From Planctomycetota bacterium (GTDB taxonomy: Bacteria; Planctomycetota; J058; J103): a stretch of DNA of 64,000 bases. The stretch covers positions 377,482-441,481 of the forward strand of contig BPJM01000001.1 of assembly GCA_026004615.1 (NCBI GenBank), written 5' to 3'. Below, in pieces: positions 9,965 to 19,165 of the stretch. A program made the translations under genes and the position numbers. The notes beneath the pieces are model-generated. The model was not told the origin of the DNA. It was given only the letters and a program-made list of their open reading frames with translations, and did no database searches. The stretch's first letter is position 1, and the number at the start of each line of letters is the position of its first letter.

Positions 9965-9992
9965 ATTATATGCCGGCGGTGCGGGCTGTAAA
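9965..9992 (-). promoter_or_regulatory. Predicted sigma70-type promoter for the GH15 gene
   Basis: On the minus strand, TTTACA (9987-9992) and TATAAT (9965-9970) are separated by 16 bp. The -10 matches consensus exactly and the -35 matches at 5 of 6. It lies about 33 bp upstream of the GH15 start and stands out in this G+C-rich background. Confidence 0.6.
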
Positions 9993-10028
9993 CCGCCCCG
10001 CCGTCTGGCCCGCGGTGATCCTTGCCGG

Positions 10029-10056
10029 TTGCACCGGCGGGCGGGCGGAATAAAAT
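10029..10056 (+). promoter_or_regulatory. Predicted sigma70-type promoter for the GH13 amylase operon
   Basis: TTGCAC (10029-10034), a 16-bp spacer and TAAAAT (10051-10056) lie 47 bp before the amylase ATG. With the GH15 promoter it forms a compact divergent pair separated by only about 36 bp, so one regulator could control both directions. No operator palindrome is obvious. Confidence 0.45.
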
Positions 10057-10103
10057 CTGTCTCTTCTTCGCAGGCAGGGGGTCTTCGCCTGGGAGGTGCG
10101 GCG

Positions 10104-11927
10104 ATGGGGCACGCGACGGCCGGTGCCAGCGGCATGGCCAGGGTCCGGGCCGGGGCGCTCGCGCTCGGGGCCGCGCTCGCGGCGGCGTGCCCGCTCTGGC
10201 TCGCGGGCTGCAGCGGCGGCGGGGGCGGCAGCAGCGCCGCGGGCGCGCGCGTGCGCGCCAACGCGGATCTCGACTGGCGCGATCAGATCATCTATCAGAT
10301 CGTCACCGATCGGTTCGCGGATGGCGATCCCAACAACAACTGGAACGTCGACCGGACCGCGCTCGGCCGCTACCAGGGCGGCGACTGGGAGGGGATCATC
10401 CAGCGCGCCGACTACCTCGAGGCGCTGGGCGTGACCGCGGTCTGGATCAGCCCCCACGTCAAGAACGTCGAGATCGATGCGGGGGTCGCCGGCTACCACG
10501 GCTACTGGACGCAGGACTTCCTGGCGACCAACCCCCACTTCGGCGATCTGGGCAAGCTGCGGCAGATGGTGAACGTGCTGCACAGCCGCGACATCCTGGT
10601 CATCGCCGACATCGTGACCAACCACGTGGGGCAGCTGTTTTACTACGACATCAACCTCAACGGCCAGCCCGACGAGGCGCTGTACGGCTCGGGACAGCCC
10701 GGCTCGCCGATCAAACGGGTGACCGAGTACGACCCGGACTGGGACCCCAACGGCATCCAGGCGCAGGTCGGCCACCAGCGCATGGGCCCGGCGCCGATCC
10801 GCTGGCTGCACGTGCCCGCGATCAACCGCGTGCCGCCCCAGCCGCCCGAGTTCCAGAACCCGGAGTGGTACCACCGGCGCGGGCGGGTGGTGCCGGATGC
10901 GAACGGCAACTGGCCGCTGGATCAGGTGCTGCTCGGCGACTTCCCGGGCGGGCTCAAGGATCTGGCGACCGAACGCCAGGACGTGCGCGAGGCGCTGGCG
11001 CGCGTGTTCGCGGAGTGGATCCGGCTGGTCGACTTCGACGGCTTCCGGATCGACACCCTCAAGCACGTCGAACACGGCTTCTGGCGGTACTTCTGCCCGC
11101 GCATCCGCGAGGCGGCGCGCCAGCGCGGCAAGCACAACTTCTTCATGTTCGGCGAGGCATTCGACGGCGACGACGTGCTGGTCGGCAGCTACACCCAGCA
11201 CGACATGGTCGATGCCGCGTTCTACTTCCCGCAGAAGTACGTCGCCTTCGACTGGGTGATCAAGCAGGGGGGCCCCACCCGCGCGATCGAGGAGCTGTGG
11301 GCGCGCAAGAGCTTGTACGGCCAGAGCCCGCAGCCGGGCGGGATCGGGCTCGCGCCGGCCGAGATCCCGGTCAACTTCATCGACAACCACGACGTGCCGC
11401 GCTTTCTGGCCGGCGAGCCCGACGACACCAGGCTGCGGCTGGCGATCGAGTTCCTCATGTGTATCCCGGGCGTGCCGTGCCTGTACTACGGAACCGAACA
11501 GGGCTTTCGCGGCGCGGGCGATCCGGCCAACCGCGAGCGGCTGTGGGACACGGGCTATGACACCAGCCACAGCCTGTTCCGCCACATCCGCCGGCTGATC
11601 GATGTCCGCAAGGCGAACGTGGCGCTGCGGCGCGGGGATACGCTGGTGCGCTGGTCGACCACCCGCACCGGCGGCGAGGAGGATGCCGGCATCTTCGCCT
11701 TCGAGCGCCGCCACCCCGCGCAGACGCTGCTCTACGTCATGAACGTCAACTCCGCCAAGGCGAGCCACACCGCGTTCCAGGGCGGTGCCATGCAGACCTC
11801 GTTCGCGGGCGGCACCGTGCTCGTGGACCTGCTCGATCCCGGCTACACCGTCGCCGTCGCCCCCGGTGGCACCGCCGTGGTCGAGGTCCCGCCGCTGCGC
11901 TCGCGCCTGCTCGCGCCCCGGCCGTGA
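10104..11927 (+). CDS. Alpha-amylase family GH13 lipoprotein
   Basis: This 607-residue lipoprotein has a hydrophobic signal and a lipobox (WLAGC) near residue 38, followed by a Gly/Ser linker. The TIM barrel begins at DQIIYQIVTDRFADGD. GH13 conserved regions follow: DIVTNHVG (region I), GFRIDTLKHV with the nucleophile Asp (region II), MFGEAFDGD with the acid/base Glu (region III) and FIDNHDVPRF (region IV). A C-terminal beta domain closes the protein. It would cut internal alpha-1,4-glucan bonds in the periplasm or at the surface, supplying oligosaccharides for the ABC importer that follows. The start is ATG 10104 behind GGGAGG. The ABC ATPase gene overlaps its stop codon, so they form one operon. 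Confidence 0.88.
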   Translation: MGHATAGASGMARVRAGALALGAALAAACPLWLAGCSGGGGGSSAAGARVRANADLDWRDQIIYQIVTDRFADGDPNNNWNVDRTALGRYQGGDWEGIIQRADYLEALGVTAVWISPHVKNVEIDAGVAGYHGYWTQDFLATNPHFGDLGKLRQMVNVLHSRDILVIADIVTNHVGQLFYYDINLNGQPDEALYGSGQPGSPIKRVTEYDPDWDPNGIQAQVGHQRMGPAPIRWLHVPAINRVPPQPPEFQNPEWYHRRGRVVPDANGNWPLDQVLLGDFPGGLKDLATERQDVREALARVFAEWIRLVDFDGFRIDTLKHVEHGFWRYFCPRIREAARQRGKHNFFMFGEAFDGDDVLVGSYTQHDMVDAAFYFPQKYVAFDWVIKQGGPTRAIEELWARKSLYGQSPQPGGIGLAPAEIPVNFIDNHDVPRFLAGEPDDTRLRLAIEFLMCIPGVPCLYYGTEQGFRGAGDPANRERLWDTGYDTSHSLFRHIRRLIDVRKANVALRRGDTLVRWSTTRTGGEEDAGIFAFERRHPAQTLLYVMNVNSAKASHTAFQGGAMQTSFAGGTVLVDLLDPGYTVAVAPGGTAVVEVPPLRSRLLAPRP

Positions 11928-13060
11928 GCGCGCTCGCGACCGGCGGCGTCGAGGTGGCGCTGCGCGGCATCGCCAAGCGGTTCGGGGCGGCGGAGGTGCT
12001 GGCGGGCATCGAGCTGGAGATCGCCGCCGGCGAGCTGGTGGTGCTGCTCGGCCGCTCGGGCTGCGGCAAGTCCACCCTGCTGCGGATCGTCTGCGGGCTG
12101 GAGGAGCCGAGCGCCGGCGAGGTCTGGATCGGCGGCCGCGAGGTGACGGCGCTGGAGCCGCGCGAACGCAACCTCGCGATGGTGTTCCAGAGCTATGCGC
12201 TCTACCCGCACATGACGGTGCGGGACAACATCGCGTTCCCGCTTCGGATCCGGCGGGTGGCGAAGGCGGAGCGCGAGCGGCGGGTGCGCGAGGTGGCGGC
12301 GCTGCTCGGTCTGGAGCAGCTGCTCGACCGCCGCCCGGCGCAGCTCAGCGGCGGCCAGCGCCAGCGGGTGGCGATCGCCCGCGCGCTGGTGCGCCAGCCG
12401 CCGCTGTATCTGTTCGACGAGCCGCTGAGCAACCTCGATGCGGCGCTGCGCACCCGCATGCGCGCCGAGCTGCGGGCGCTGCACGCGCGGCTGGGTGCGA
12501 CCATGCTCTATGTGACCCACGACCAGATCGAGGCGATGACGCTCGCCGATCGGATCGTGGTGCTGGAGGCCGGCCGGATCCAGCAGGTCGGACGCCCGGA
12601 GGAGATCTACCGCGCGCCGGCCAACCGCTTCGTCGCCACCTTCGTCGGCTCGCCCGCGATGAACCTGATCCCGGGCGAGGTGCAGGGCGGCCGCTTCCGG
12701 GCGCAGGGGGCGCCGCTGGAGCTGGTGGCCGGCAGCGCGCGCAGCGGCCCGGCCGAGCTCGGCATCCGGCCCGAGCACGTGCTGGTCGCGCTCGCGGACG
12801 CGCCGCAACCGGCGCCGCCGGCGGCGCCAGCCCCCGCCGCACCCGCCTGGCTCACCGGCGAGGTCGAGCTGTCGGAGCCGGTCGGCGACCGGGGCTACCT
12901 CCACCTGCGCGCGGGGGAGCTGGTGCTGCGGGCGAGCGTGCCCGGCCCCGAGGCCTTCCGCTACCGCGAGGGCGCACGCGTGCGCGCCGCGATCGATCCG
13001 GCGCACACGCACCTGTTCGACGCCCGCACCGGCGAGCGCTGGGAGCGGCAGGAGCCCTGA
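11924..13060 (+). CDS. Sugar ABC transporter ATPase, MalK/UgpC type
   Basis: This 378-residue cytoplasmic ATPase energises the importer encoded next. It carries Walker A GRSGCGKST, a Q-loop in MVFQSYALYPHMTV, signature LSGGQRQRVAIARAL, Walker B LYLFDEPLSNLD and the switch His in THDQ. The C-terminal 130 residues form a TOBE/regulatory region (GIRPEHVLVAL onward) as in the CUT1 family. GTG 11924 overlaps the amylase TGA, so translation is probably coupled. Context and family agree on oligosaccharide import. MalK-family proteins can also serve several importers, but this one has cognate permeases directly downstream. Confidence 0.9.
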   Translation: MSALATGGVEVALRGIAKRFGAAEVLAGIELEIAAGELVVLLGRSGCGKSTLLRIVCGLEEPSAGEVWIGGREVTALEPRERNLAMVFQSYALYPHMTVRDNIAFPLRIRRVAKAERERRVREVAALLGLEQLLDRRPAQLSGGQRQRVAIARALVRQPPLYLFDEPLSNLDAALRTRMRAELRALHARLGATMLYVTHDQIEAMTLADRIVVLEAGRIQQVGRPEEIYRAPANRFVATFVGSPAMNLIPGEVQGGRFRAQGAPLELVAGSARSGPAELGIRPEHVLVALADAPQPAPPAAPAPAAPAWLTGEVELSEPVGDRGYLHLRAGELVLRASVPGPEAFRYREGARVRAAIDPAHTHLFDARTGERWERQEP

Positions 13061-13145
13061 GCGGGGGCGGAGGTCACGGCGGCGGCCACCGGCGGCCGGC
13101 CCGCCGGTGCTCCGGCGCTCACGCGGGCAGGCGGAGGCAGCGGCG

Positions 13146-15335
13146 GTGAACGCGCTGGCAGCGGCGGCGCTCGCAACGGTGGTGCTCTGGCACAGCTACC
13201 AGGGCGCGGAGCGGCAGGCGCTGGAGCAGACGGCCGCCGCGATCAACGCCGAGTTCCGCGCCGCCGGCCACCCCGAGGCGCAGCTCGCCCTGCTGGCCGT
13301 GCCGTTCGATGCCCTGCACCGCAAGCTCGAGACCACCATCCCGCGCGGCCATGGACCGGCGCTGTTCATCGCGGCCCACGACCGGCTGGGCGACTGGGTG
13401 CAGCGGGGGCTGGTCGCGCCCCTGCCCGCAGAGGCCGCGGCGCCCGAGGAGCGCTGGCTGCCGGGGCTGCTGGCGGCGCTCAGCGGCCCGGACGGGCGGC
13501 TGTACGGGCTGCCGCTCACCTACAAGGGGCTGGTGCTGTATACCCGCCGGGAGCTGCTCGCCCGCCCGCCCGAGGAGCTGGAGGAGCTGCGCCGGCTGGC
13601 GCCCGCGCTGCGGGCGCAGGGTGCGGTGCCGCTCGCCTACGATACCGGTTCGTTCTTCTTCCACGCCCCGCTGTTCCTCGCCTGCGGGGGAGAGCTGTTC
13701 GACGCGCAGGGCCGGTTCGCGGTGTTCGAGGAGCCGGGCCGCCGCTCGTTCGCGCTGGCGGCGGAGCTGGTGCGCGAGGGCACGCTGATCGGCGAGGCGA
13801 GCAGCGCCTCGGTCGCGCAGCTGTTCCAGAACGGGCGCGCCGCGGCGGTCATCAGCGGGCCCTGGTTCGCGGGCGAGCTCGCCCTCGCCCCCCGGAGCTG
13901 GGAGGTGGCGCCGCTGCCGCGGCTCGGCGGCCGTGCCCTCGGCTCGTTCATCACGGTCGAGGGGGTGTTGCTGTCCGCGGCTGCGCCCGATCCGCCGGCG
14001 GCAGTGCGCGCGGCCCGGGCGCTGGCCCTGCACTGGCGGCTGCGCGCCGAGCTGGGACAGCAGCCGCCGGCGCTCGCCGAGGCCTACCGCGAGGAGGCAG
14101 CGGCGCTGCCGCCGCTGGTGCGCGCGCAGGCGCACGCGCTGCGCCACGGGCGGATCACGCCCAGCCGCCCCGAGATGGCGCTGGTCTGGGAGCCGGCGGG
14201 CGGGCTGTTGCGCGCGGTGCTGCACCGCGGCGAGCCGCTCGCGCAGGCGCTCGGGCGGGCGCGCCAGCAGCTGGCGGTGGCGAGCCGCCCGCCGCCGCCG
14301 GCCGCCGATCCGCAGCCGTACCTGGTGGCGGCGGGGGCGCTGCTGCTGCTCGCGGTCGCCATGCTGGTCCGGCGCGCGCGCGACGCCCGGCTCGGCACCG
14401 CGCTGGTGCGCCACCGCTTCGCCTACGCGATGGTGCTGCCGGCGCTGCTCGCGGTGGCGATCCTGGTGGCGCTGCCGCTGGTGGCGGCGGGCGCGCTCGC
14501 GCTGTTCGCCCACACCGGCGGCGGGCAGTACCGCTTCGTGGGCCTGGGCAACTTCGCCGCCATCCTCGGGGCGCGCGACTATCCGCCGGGCGATCCGCTG
14601 TCGCTGCACTTCACGCTCGGCGTCACCGTGCTGTGGACGGTGGTGAACGTGACCCTGCACCTGCTGATCGGCGGCGCGCTCGCGCTGCTGCTCGCACGGC
14701 CGCTGCTCGCGTTGCGCCCGCTGTACCGGGTGGTGCTCATCCTGCCCTGGGCGGTGCCGTCCTACATCACGGCCCTGGTGTGGCGGGGGCTGTTCGACAC
14801 CCAGCTCGGCGCCATCAACGCCCTGCTGACGCGGCTGGGCCTGGAGCCGGTGTCGTGGTGGCAGAGCTTCGCTACCGCGTTCGCCGCCAACGTCGTCACC
14901 AACACCTGGCTCGGCTTCCCCTTCATGATGGTGGTGGCGCTGGGGGCGCTGCAGTCGGTGCCGCAAGAGCTGCAAGAGGTGGCGCGGCTGGAGGGTGCGG
15001 GACCGCTCCTCAGGCTGCGCCACGTGCTCTGGCCATGCGTGCGGCCGGCGCTGCTGCCGGCGGTGCTGCTCGGCTCGGTCTGGACGTTCAACATGTTCAA
15101 CGTGATCTACCTGGTCTCCGGTGGCGAGCCCGCCGGGGCGACCGAGATCCTGGTCTCCGAAGCCTACAAGTGGGCGTTCGAGCGGCAGTACCGCTACGGC
15201 TACGCGGCGGCGTACGCGGTGATCATCTTCGTGCTGCTGCTGGCATACGGACGGCTGGTGCTGGGCCGCGCTGCGCGAACGGGCACGCCGGCCTCAGGCG
15301 GCGCGGCGGGCGCTTCCATGGAGGTGGGCTCGTGA
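13146..15335 (+). CDS. Fused sugar-binding protein and MalF-type ABC permease
   Basis: One polypeptide of about 729 residues joins two subunits that are normally separate. An N-terminal hydrophobic anchor (NALAAAALATVVLW) leads into a type 1 solute-binding domain to about residue 385, with typical segments such as GRLYGLPLTYKGLVLYTRRE and LFQNGRAAAVISGPWFAGE. A helix (YLVAAGALLLLAVAMLV) then connects to a MalF-like permease with HRFAYAMVLPALLAVAILVA, the EAA-type loop LQEVARLEGAGPLLRLRHV and the final helices. The binding domain is therefore tethered in the periplasm to its own channel. I prefer GTG 13146, seven bases after a GGAGG, over GTG 13107. The next permease overlaps its stop by 4 nt. 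No frame break is seen across the junction. Confidence 0.88.
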   Translation: MNALAAAALATVVLWHSYQGAERQALEQTAAAINAEFRAAGHPEAQLALLAVPFDALHRKLETTIPRGHGPALFIAAHDRLGDWVQRGLVAPLPAEAAAPEERWLPGLLAALSGPDGRLYGLPLTYKGLVLYTRRELLARPPEELEELRRLAPALRAQGAVPLAYDTGSFFFHAPLFLACGGELFDAQGRFAVFEEPGRRSFALAAELVREGTLIGEASSASVAQLFQNGRAAAVISGPWFAGELALAPRSWEVAPLPRLGGRALGSFITVEGVLLSAAAPDPPAAVRAARALALHWRLRAELGQQPPALAEAYREEAAALPPLVRAQAHALRHGRITPSRPEMALVWEPAGGLLRAVLHRGEPLAQALGRARQQLAVASRPPPPAADPQPYLVAAGALLLLAVAMLVRRARDARLGTALVRHRFAYAMVLPALLAVAILVALPLVAAGALALFAHTGGGQYRFVGLGNFAAILGARDYPPGDPLSLHFTLGVTVLWTVVNVTLHLLIGGALALLLARPLLALRPLYRVVLILPWAVPSYITALVWRGLFDTQLGAINALLTRLGLEPVSWWQSFATAFAANVVTNTWLGFPFMMVVALGALQSVPQELQEVARLEGAGPLLRLRHVLWPCVRPALLPAVLLGSVWTFNMFNVIYLVSGGEPAGATEILVSEAYKWAFERQYRYGYAAAYAVIIFVLLLAYGRLVLGRAARTGTPASGGAAGASMEVGS

Positions 15336-16195
15336 GCGGGCGGCGGCGGCGCGGGCGGGGGCGGCTCCGCCGGCTCGCCGCGCACGCGGTGCTGCTGCTC
15401 GCCTGCGCCGCGGTGCTGGCGCCGCTGCTCTGGGTGGTGGACCTGGCGCTGCGGCCGGGGGCGGGGCTGGGGGGCGGTCCGGTGTTCGATCCGCGCCTGT
15501 GGACGCTGGACAACCTGCGGGCGCTCACCGGCAGCCGCGACGCGGCGGGCCAGCCGTTGTTCTGGCGGCAGTTCGCCAACAGCCTGGGGGTGGCGGCCGC
15601 GAGCGCCGTGCTGGGCACCTCGCTCGCCTCGAGCGCCGCCTACGCGCTGAGCCGGTTTTCCTTTCCCGGGCGGCGGGCCGGGCTCGGCTTTCTCTTCGCG
15701 GTCCAGATGTTCCCCGGGGTGCTGGCCGCGGTGCCGATCTACATCCTGCTCGATGCGGCGGGGCTGATCGACAGCCTGCTCGGGCTGGTGCTGGTGTATG
15801 CGAGCACGGCGCTGCCGTTCGCGATCTGGATGCTGAAGGGATTCTTCGACCAGGTGCCGCGCGAGCTCGAGGAAGCGGCGCGCGTGGACGGCGCCGGGCC
15901 CTGGCAGGCGTTCGCGCGCGTGGCGCTGCCGCTGGTGCGGCCGGGGCTCATGGTGACGGTGCTGTTCTGCTTCATGGGGGCCTGGAACGAGTTCATCCTC
16001 GCCGCCACCTTCCTGCACGCCGAGCCCCGCTACACCCTCCCGGTGGTGCTGCAGCAGCAGGTGGGTGCGTACGGCGCGCGCTGGGAGCTGTTCGCAGCGG
16101 GGGCGCTCGTGGTCTCGCTGCCGGTGGTGGTGCTGTTCTACGCCCTGCAGCGCCACCTGGTGGGCGGGCTGACCGCGGGTGCACTCAAGGGCTGA
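15332..16195 (+). CDS. MalG-type ABC sugar permease
   Basis: This 287-residue inner-membrane permease is the second channel subunit of the importer. Six hydrophobic segments are visible, starting with LAAHAVLLLACAAVLAPLLWVV. The EAA loop reads LEEAARVDGAGPWQAFARVALPLVRPGL, the site where the MalK-type ATPase docks. The C-terminus ends LQRHLVGGLTAGALKG, a classic CUT1/MalG ending. The start is GTG 15332, overlapping the fusion gene's TGA. This is the last gene of the amylase-ABC operon; the convergent KefB-type gene ends 42 bp further on, with a GC palindrome between them but no clear terminator. Confidence 0.92.
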   Translation: MSGRRRRGRGRLRRLAAHAVLLLACAAVLAPLLWVVDLALRPGAGLGGGPVFDPRLWTLDNLRALTGSRDAAGQPLFWRQFANSLGVAAASAVLGTSLASSAAYALSRFSFPGRRAGLGFLFAVQMFPGVLAAVPIYILLDAAGLIDSLLGLVLVYASTALPFAIWMLKGFFDQVPRELEEAARVDGAGPWQAFARVALPLVRPGLMVTVLFCFMGAWNEFILAATFLHAEPRYTLPVVLQQQVGAYGARWELFAAGALVVSLPVVVLFYALQRHLVGGLTAGALKG

Positions 16196-16237
16196 GCGCG
16201 GCGCCGGCGCCGCCGTGGCGCGCCCGGCCTGCCCCCT

Positions 16238-18223
16238 CTACCCAGGGCCCGGCTCGCCCGGGCTGCCGAACAGCGCGCTGGCCTTCGCCAGGGCCTCGGG
16301 GCTGCCCAGCACGAGCGCGATGTCCTCCGGCTCCAGCCGCCAGCTCGCCGGCGGGCTGGCGGTCGTCTTGTGCGCGCGGTGGACCGCGAGCACCAGCGCC
16401 CCGGTCTGCGCCGCCAGCCCGCTCTCGGCCAGCGTCCGGCCGGCGAGCGGGCTGCCGGGCTGCACCCGGAAGACCTCCAGCTGCGCCTCGCCCAGCAGCC
16501 GGCCCAGCCCGCCCACCGGCGGCAGCGGCCGCCGCTCCTCGCGGAACATGCCGTAGCCCTCGCGCCGCAGCTCGCGCACCAGCCGCTCGATCACGTCGTA
16601 GGGCACCAGGTAGCTGCGGAGCACGCGCGAGACGATCTCGATCGCGGTCTCGAACTCCTCCGGCACCACCTCGTGCGCGCCCAGCCGGTACAGCTCCGCC
16701 ACCTCGCCCACCAGGCGCGTGCGCACGATCAGGCGGACGGCGGGATTGAGGTGGCGCGCCACCTCGACGATGCGGCGCGCCGAGGCGGCATCGGGCACCG
16801 TCACCACCACCACCCGCGCCCGCGCGATGCCGGCATGCTCCAGGATCAGCGGCTGCGTCGCGTCCCCGTACAATACGGGCTTTTTCGCCCGCCGCAGCCG
16901 CCTGACCGTCTCCGGGTTCATCTCGATCACGACGTAGGGCATCTGGACGTGCTCGAGCGCGCGCGCCACGTTTTGCCCGTTGACGCCATAGCCGACGATC
17001 ACGACGTGGTCGTCGAGTCCGGCCTCCGCCTCGGCCGGCGCCGCCACGGCGGCGGGCAGCTGGCGCCCGACCCAGTCGGAGATCGCGGGCCCCAAGCGGA
17101 CCAGCAGCGGGGTGGCGGCCATGCTGAGCACGGTCGCCGCCAGCAGCAGCTGCGCGGAGCCGCCTGGCAGCAGCTCGTGGCGCCCGCCCAGGTGCAGCAG
17201 CAGAAAGGAGAACTCCCCGATCTGCGCGAGCAACAGCCCGGCCAGCGCCCCGATCCGCGCCGGGTAGCCGAGCGCCACCGCCGCCGCGGCCGCGATAACG
17301 GCCTTGCCAGCGACGATCCCCAGCGTGCTGCCGGCCACCGCCGGGGCGTGCGAGGCGAAGTAGCCCGCATCGAGCAGCATGCCGATCGAGACGAAGAACA
17401 GGCTGCTGAACGCATCGCGGAACGGCAGCACGGTGCCGAGCGCGTGGTGCGCGTACTCCGACTCCGAGACCACCAGCCCGGCGAGGAACGCCCCCAGCGC
17501 CAGGGACAGCCCCAGCTCGGAGGTCAGCCACGCGGTGCCGAGGCAGATCACGATCATCGAGAACAGGAACAGCTCGCGGCTGCGCGTCGCGACCACGAAG
17601 TGGAGCACCCGCGGCACCACGCTCCGCGCCACCACCAGCACCGCCACCACCACGCCCACGGCCTCGAGCAACGTGAGCCCGATCGCCTTCCAGTCCCCGC
17701 CCCCGCTGCCGGCGAGCAGCGGGATGGCCAGCACCATCGGCACCACCGCCAGGTCCTGGAAGATCAGGATTCCCAGCGCGATCCGCCCCTGGGGAGTGGT
17801 CGCCTCGCCGCGCTCGGTGAGCAGCCGCATGACGATGGCGGTGCTGCTGAGCGCGACGATGAAGCCCACCAGCACCGCGCTCGGCAGCGCGAGCCCGAGC
17901 GCCAGCGCGGCGAGGGCGGCGGCGCCGCCGGTCAGCACGACCTGGAGCGTACCGCCCAGCAGCACCACCCGGCCGAGCCGCAGCAGCGCCCCCAGGCTGA
18001 ACTCCACCCCGACCGCGAACAGCAGGATCACGATGCCGATCTCGGCCAGCAGCTCGACGCTGTGCCGGTCGTGCACCAGCTGCAGCCCGTAGGGGCCCAC
18101 CACCGCCCCGGTGGCGAGGAAGCCGATCAGCGAGGGCAGCCGCAGCTTCGTGAAGATGAAGACGACCGCGACCCCGAGGCCGAAGACGACGACCAGGTCG
18201 CGCAGGAACTCGAACTCGGGCAC
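16238..18223 (-). CDS. Monovalent cation:proton antiporter, CPA2 (KefB/KefC-like) with TrkA domains
   Basis: This protein of about 661 residues exchanges K+ or Na+ for protons across the inner membrane. About 390 residues of membrane domain contain the CPA2 segments LIGFLATGAVVGPYGL, LLFAVGVEFSLGALLRLG, ALSSTAIVMRLL and ILIFQDLAVVPMVL. A RCK/TrkA-N domain follows with the nucleotide-binding motif HVVIVGYGVNGQNVARAL, then a TrkA-C domain at the C-terminus. GTG 18223 is chosen because membrane segment 1 begins at once and a GAGGGAG lies upstream. It is divergent from the HPF-like gene. The ion and the regulating ligand are not decided by sequence alone. Confidence 0.9.
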   Translation of the reverse strand: MPEFEFLRDLVVVFGLGVAVVFIFTKLRLPSLIGFLATGAVVGPYGLQLVHDRHSVELLAEIGIVILLFAVGVEFSLGALLRLGRVVLLGGTLQVVLTGGAAALAALALGLALPSAVLVGFIVALSSTAIVMRLLTERGEATTPQGRIALGILIFQDLAVVPMVLAIPLLAGSGGGDWKAIGLTLLEAVGVVVAVLVVARSVVPRVLHFVVATRSRELFLFSMIVICLGTAWLTSELGLSLALGAFLAGLVVSESEYAHHALGTVLPFRDAFSSLFFVSIGMLLDAGYFASHAPAVAGSTLGIVAGKAVIAAAAAVALGYPARIGALAGLLLAQIGEFSFLLLHLGGRHELLPGGSAQLLLAATVLSMAATPLLVRLGPAISDWVGRQLPAAVAAPAEAEAGLDDHVVIVGYGVNGQNVARALEHVQMPYVVIEMNPETVRRLRRAKKPVLYGDATQPLILEHAGIARARVVVVTVPDAASARRIVEVARHLNPAVRLIVRTRLVGEVAELYRLGAHEVVPEEFETAIEIVSRVLRSYLVPYDVIERLVRELRREGYGMFREERRPLPPVGGLGRLLGEAQLEVFRVQPGSPLAGRTLAESGLAAQTGALVLAVHRAHKTTASPPASWRLEPEDIALVLGSPEALAKASALFGSPGEPGPG

Positions 18224-18403
18224 GGAGGTGCGCTCCCTCGACGACAGCGGGTGCGCAGGGCCCTGGCGCCTCGCGAGCGCCCCTGGAGCGCGGCGGCGCG
18301 GCCGCCAGCCCCGAACCGGCCCGTGCAGCCCGGGAAGCGGAGCATAGCGGTGGCGGCCGGTGACGACAAGCCGGCCACGGCGCGGAGGCGGCGCCGGCGC
18401 GAT

Positions 18404-18433
18404 TTGACGCCGCGCCCCCATTTGTGCTTTGAT
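18404..18433 (+). promoter_or_regulatory. Predicted sigma70-type promoter upstream of the HPF-cold-shock gene
   Basis: TTGACG (18404-18409), an 18-bp spacer and TTTGAT (18428-18433) lie in the 346-bp divergent region between the antiporter and the HPF gene. The -35 matches 5 of 6 and the -10 matches 4 of 6. The leader to ATG 18570 would be about 130 nt, room for regulation. I see nothing else definite in this intergenic region. Confidence 0.4.
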
Positions 18434-18569
18434 CGAGATGCCCGTCGGGGACGGGGGCGACGGAGTGGCCGCCGTGCCGCAGCGCTGGGTCGCGCCGATT
18501 GCGCCGGCTGGTGCAACCGCTGGCCCCGTCCCATCGTGCGCGTTCGGGTCCCCCTGAGAGGAGGAGCGC

Positions 18570-19151
18570 ATGCAGATCCCGCTGGAGATCGCATTCCGGG
18601 GCGTGGAGCCCTCGCCCGCCATCGAGCAGAAGATCCGCGAGAAGGCCGCCAAGCTGGAGCGCTTCTACGATCGCATCACGAGCTGCCGGGTGGCGGTCGA
18701 GCTGCCTCACCAGCAACACCGCAAGGGCAACCAGTACCGGGTCCGGATCGAGCTCACGGTGCCGGGCCGCGAGATCGTGGTCGCGCGCGACCCGGCCGAG
18801 CGGGACGACCATGGCAACGTCTACGCCGCGATCCAGGACGCCTTCGACGCGGTGCGCCGCCAGCTCCAGGACTTCGTGAGCGCGCGCCGCGACAAGGCCA
18901 AGGCGGCCGCGGCGGCGAGCGAGGCGCCGCCGCACGGACGCGTCACCCAACTGTTCGCCGAGGAGGGCTACGGGTTCATCACCACCCCCGATGGCCACGA
19001 GGTCTACTTCCACCGCAACGCCGTCAGCAACGGCGGCTTCGACCGCCTGCAGCTGGGCGACGAAGTGCGGTTCCACGAGGAGATGGGAGAACAGGGCCCG
19101 CAGGCGAGCGTGGTCCACCCCGTGGGGCGGCATCACCACCTGCTGGACTGA
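18570..19151 (+). CDS. Ribosome hibernation factor-like domain fused to a cold-shock domain
   Basis: In this 193-residue cytoplasmic protein, residues 1 to about 105 match the HPF/RaiA (S30AE) fold: PLEIAFRGVEPSPAIEQKI, YDRITSCRVAVELPHQQH and YAAIQDAFDAVRRQLQDF. Residues about 118-190 are a cold-shock/S1-like domain, with GRVTQLFAEEGYGFITTPDG, EVYFHRNAVSNGGFDRL and VRFHEEMGEQGPQA, where RNP-1-like GYGFITT and RNP-2-like VYFHRN are visible. HPF domains bind in the 30S decoding region; the added OB fold probably binds RNA. The gene has a good ribosome-binding site (GAGAGGAGGAGC). It is followed in the same direction by archease and RtcB, suggesting a translation-stress unit. Confidence 0.88.
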   Translation: MQIPLEIAFRGVEPSPAIEQKIREKAAKLERFYDRITSCRVAVELPHQQHRKGNQYRVRIELTVPGREIVVARDPAERDDHGNVYAAIQDAFDAVRRQLQDFVSARRDKAKAAAAASEAPPHGRVTQLFAEEGYGFITTPDGHEVYFHRNAVSNGGFDRLQLGDEVRFHEEMGEQGPQASVVHPVGRHHHLLD

Positions 19152-19165
19152 GTCGTCGCGCGCCC

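Noticed and set aside
7200..11927. Very long plus-strand open frame upstream of and through the amylase
   Set aside because: Upstream of 10104 it is the antisense shadow of the porin and glucoamylase genes: basic, proline/arginine-rich, no domains. Only the amylase part is real.
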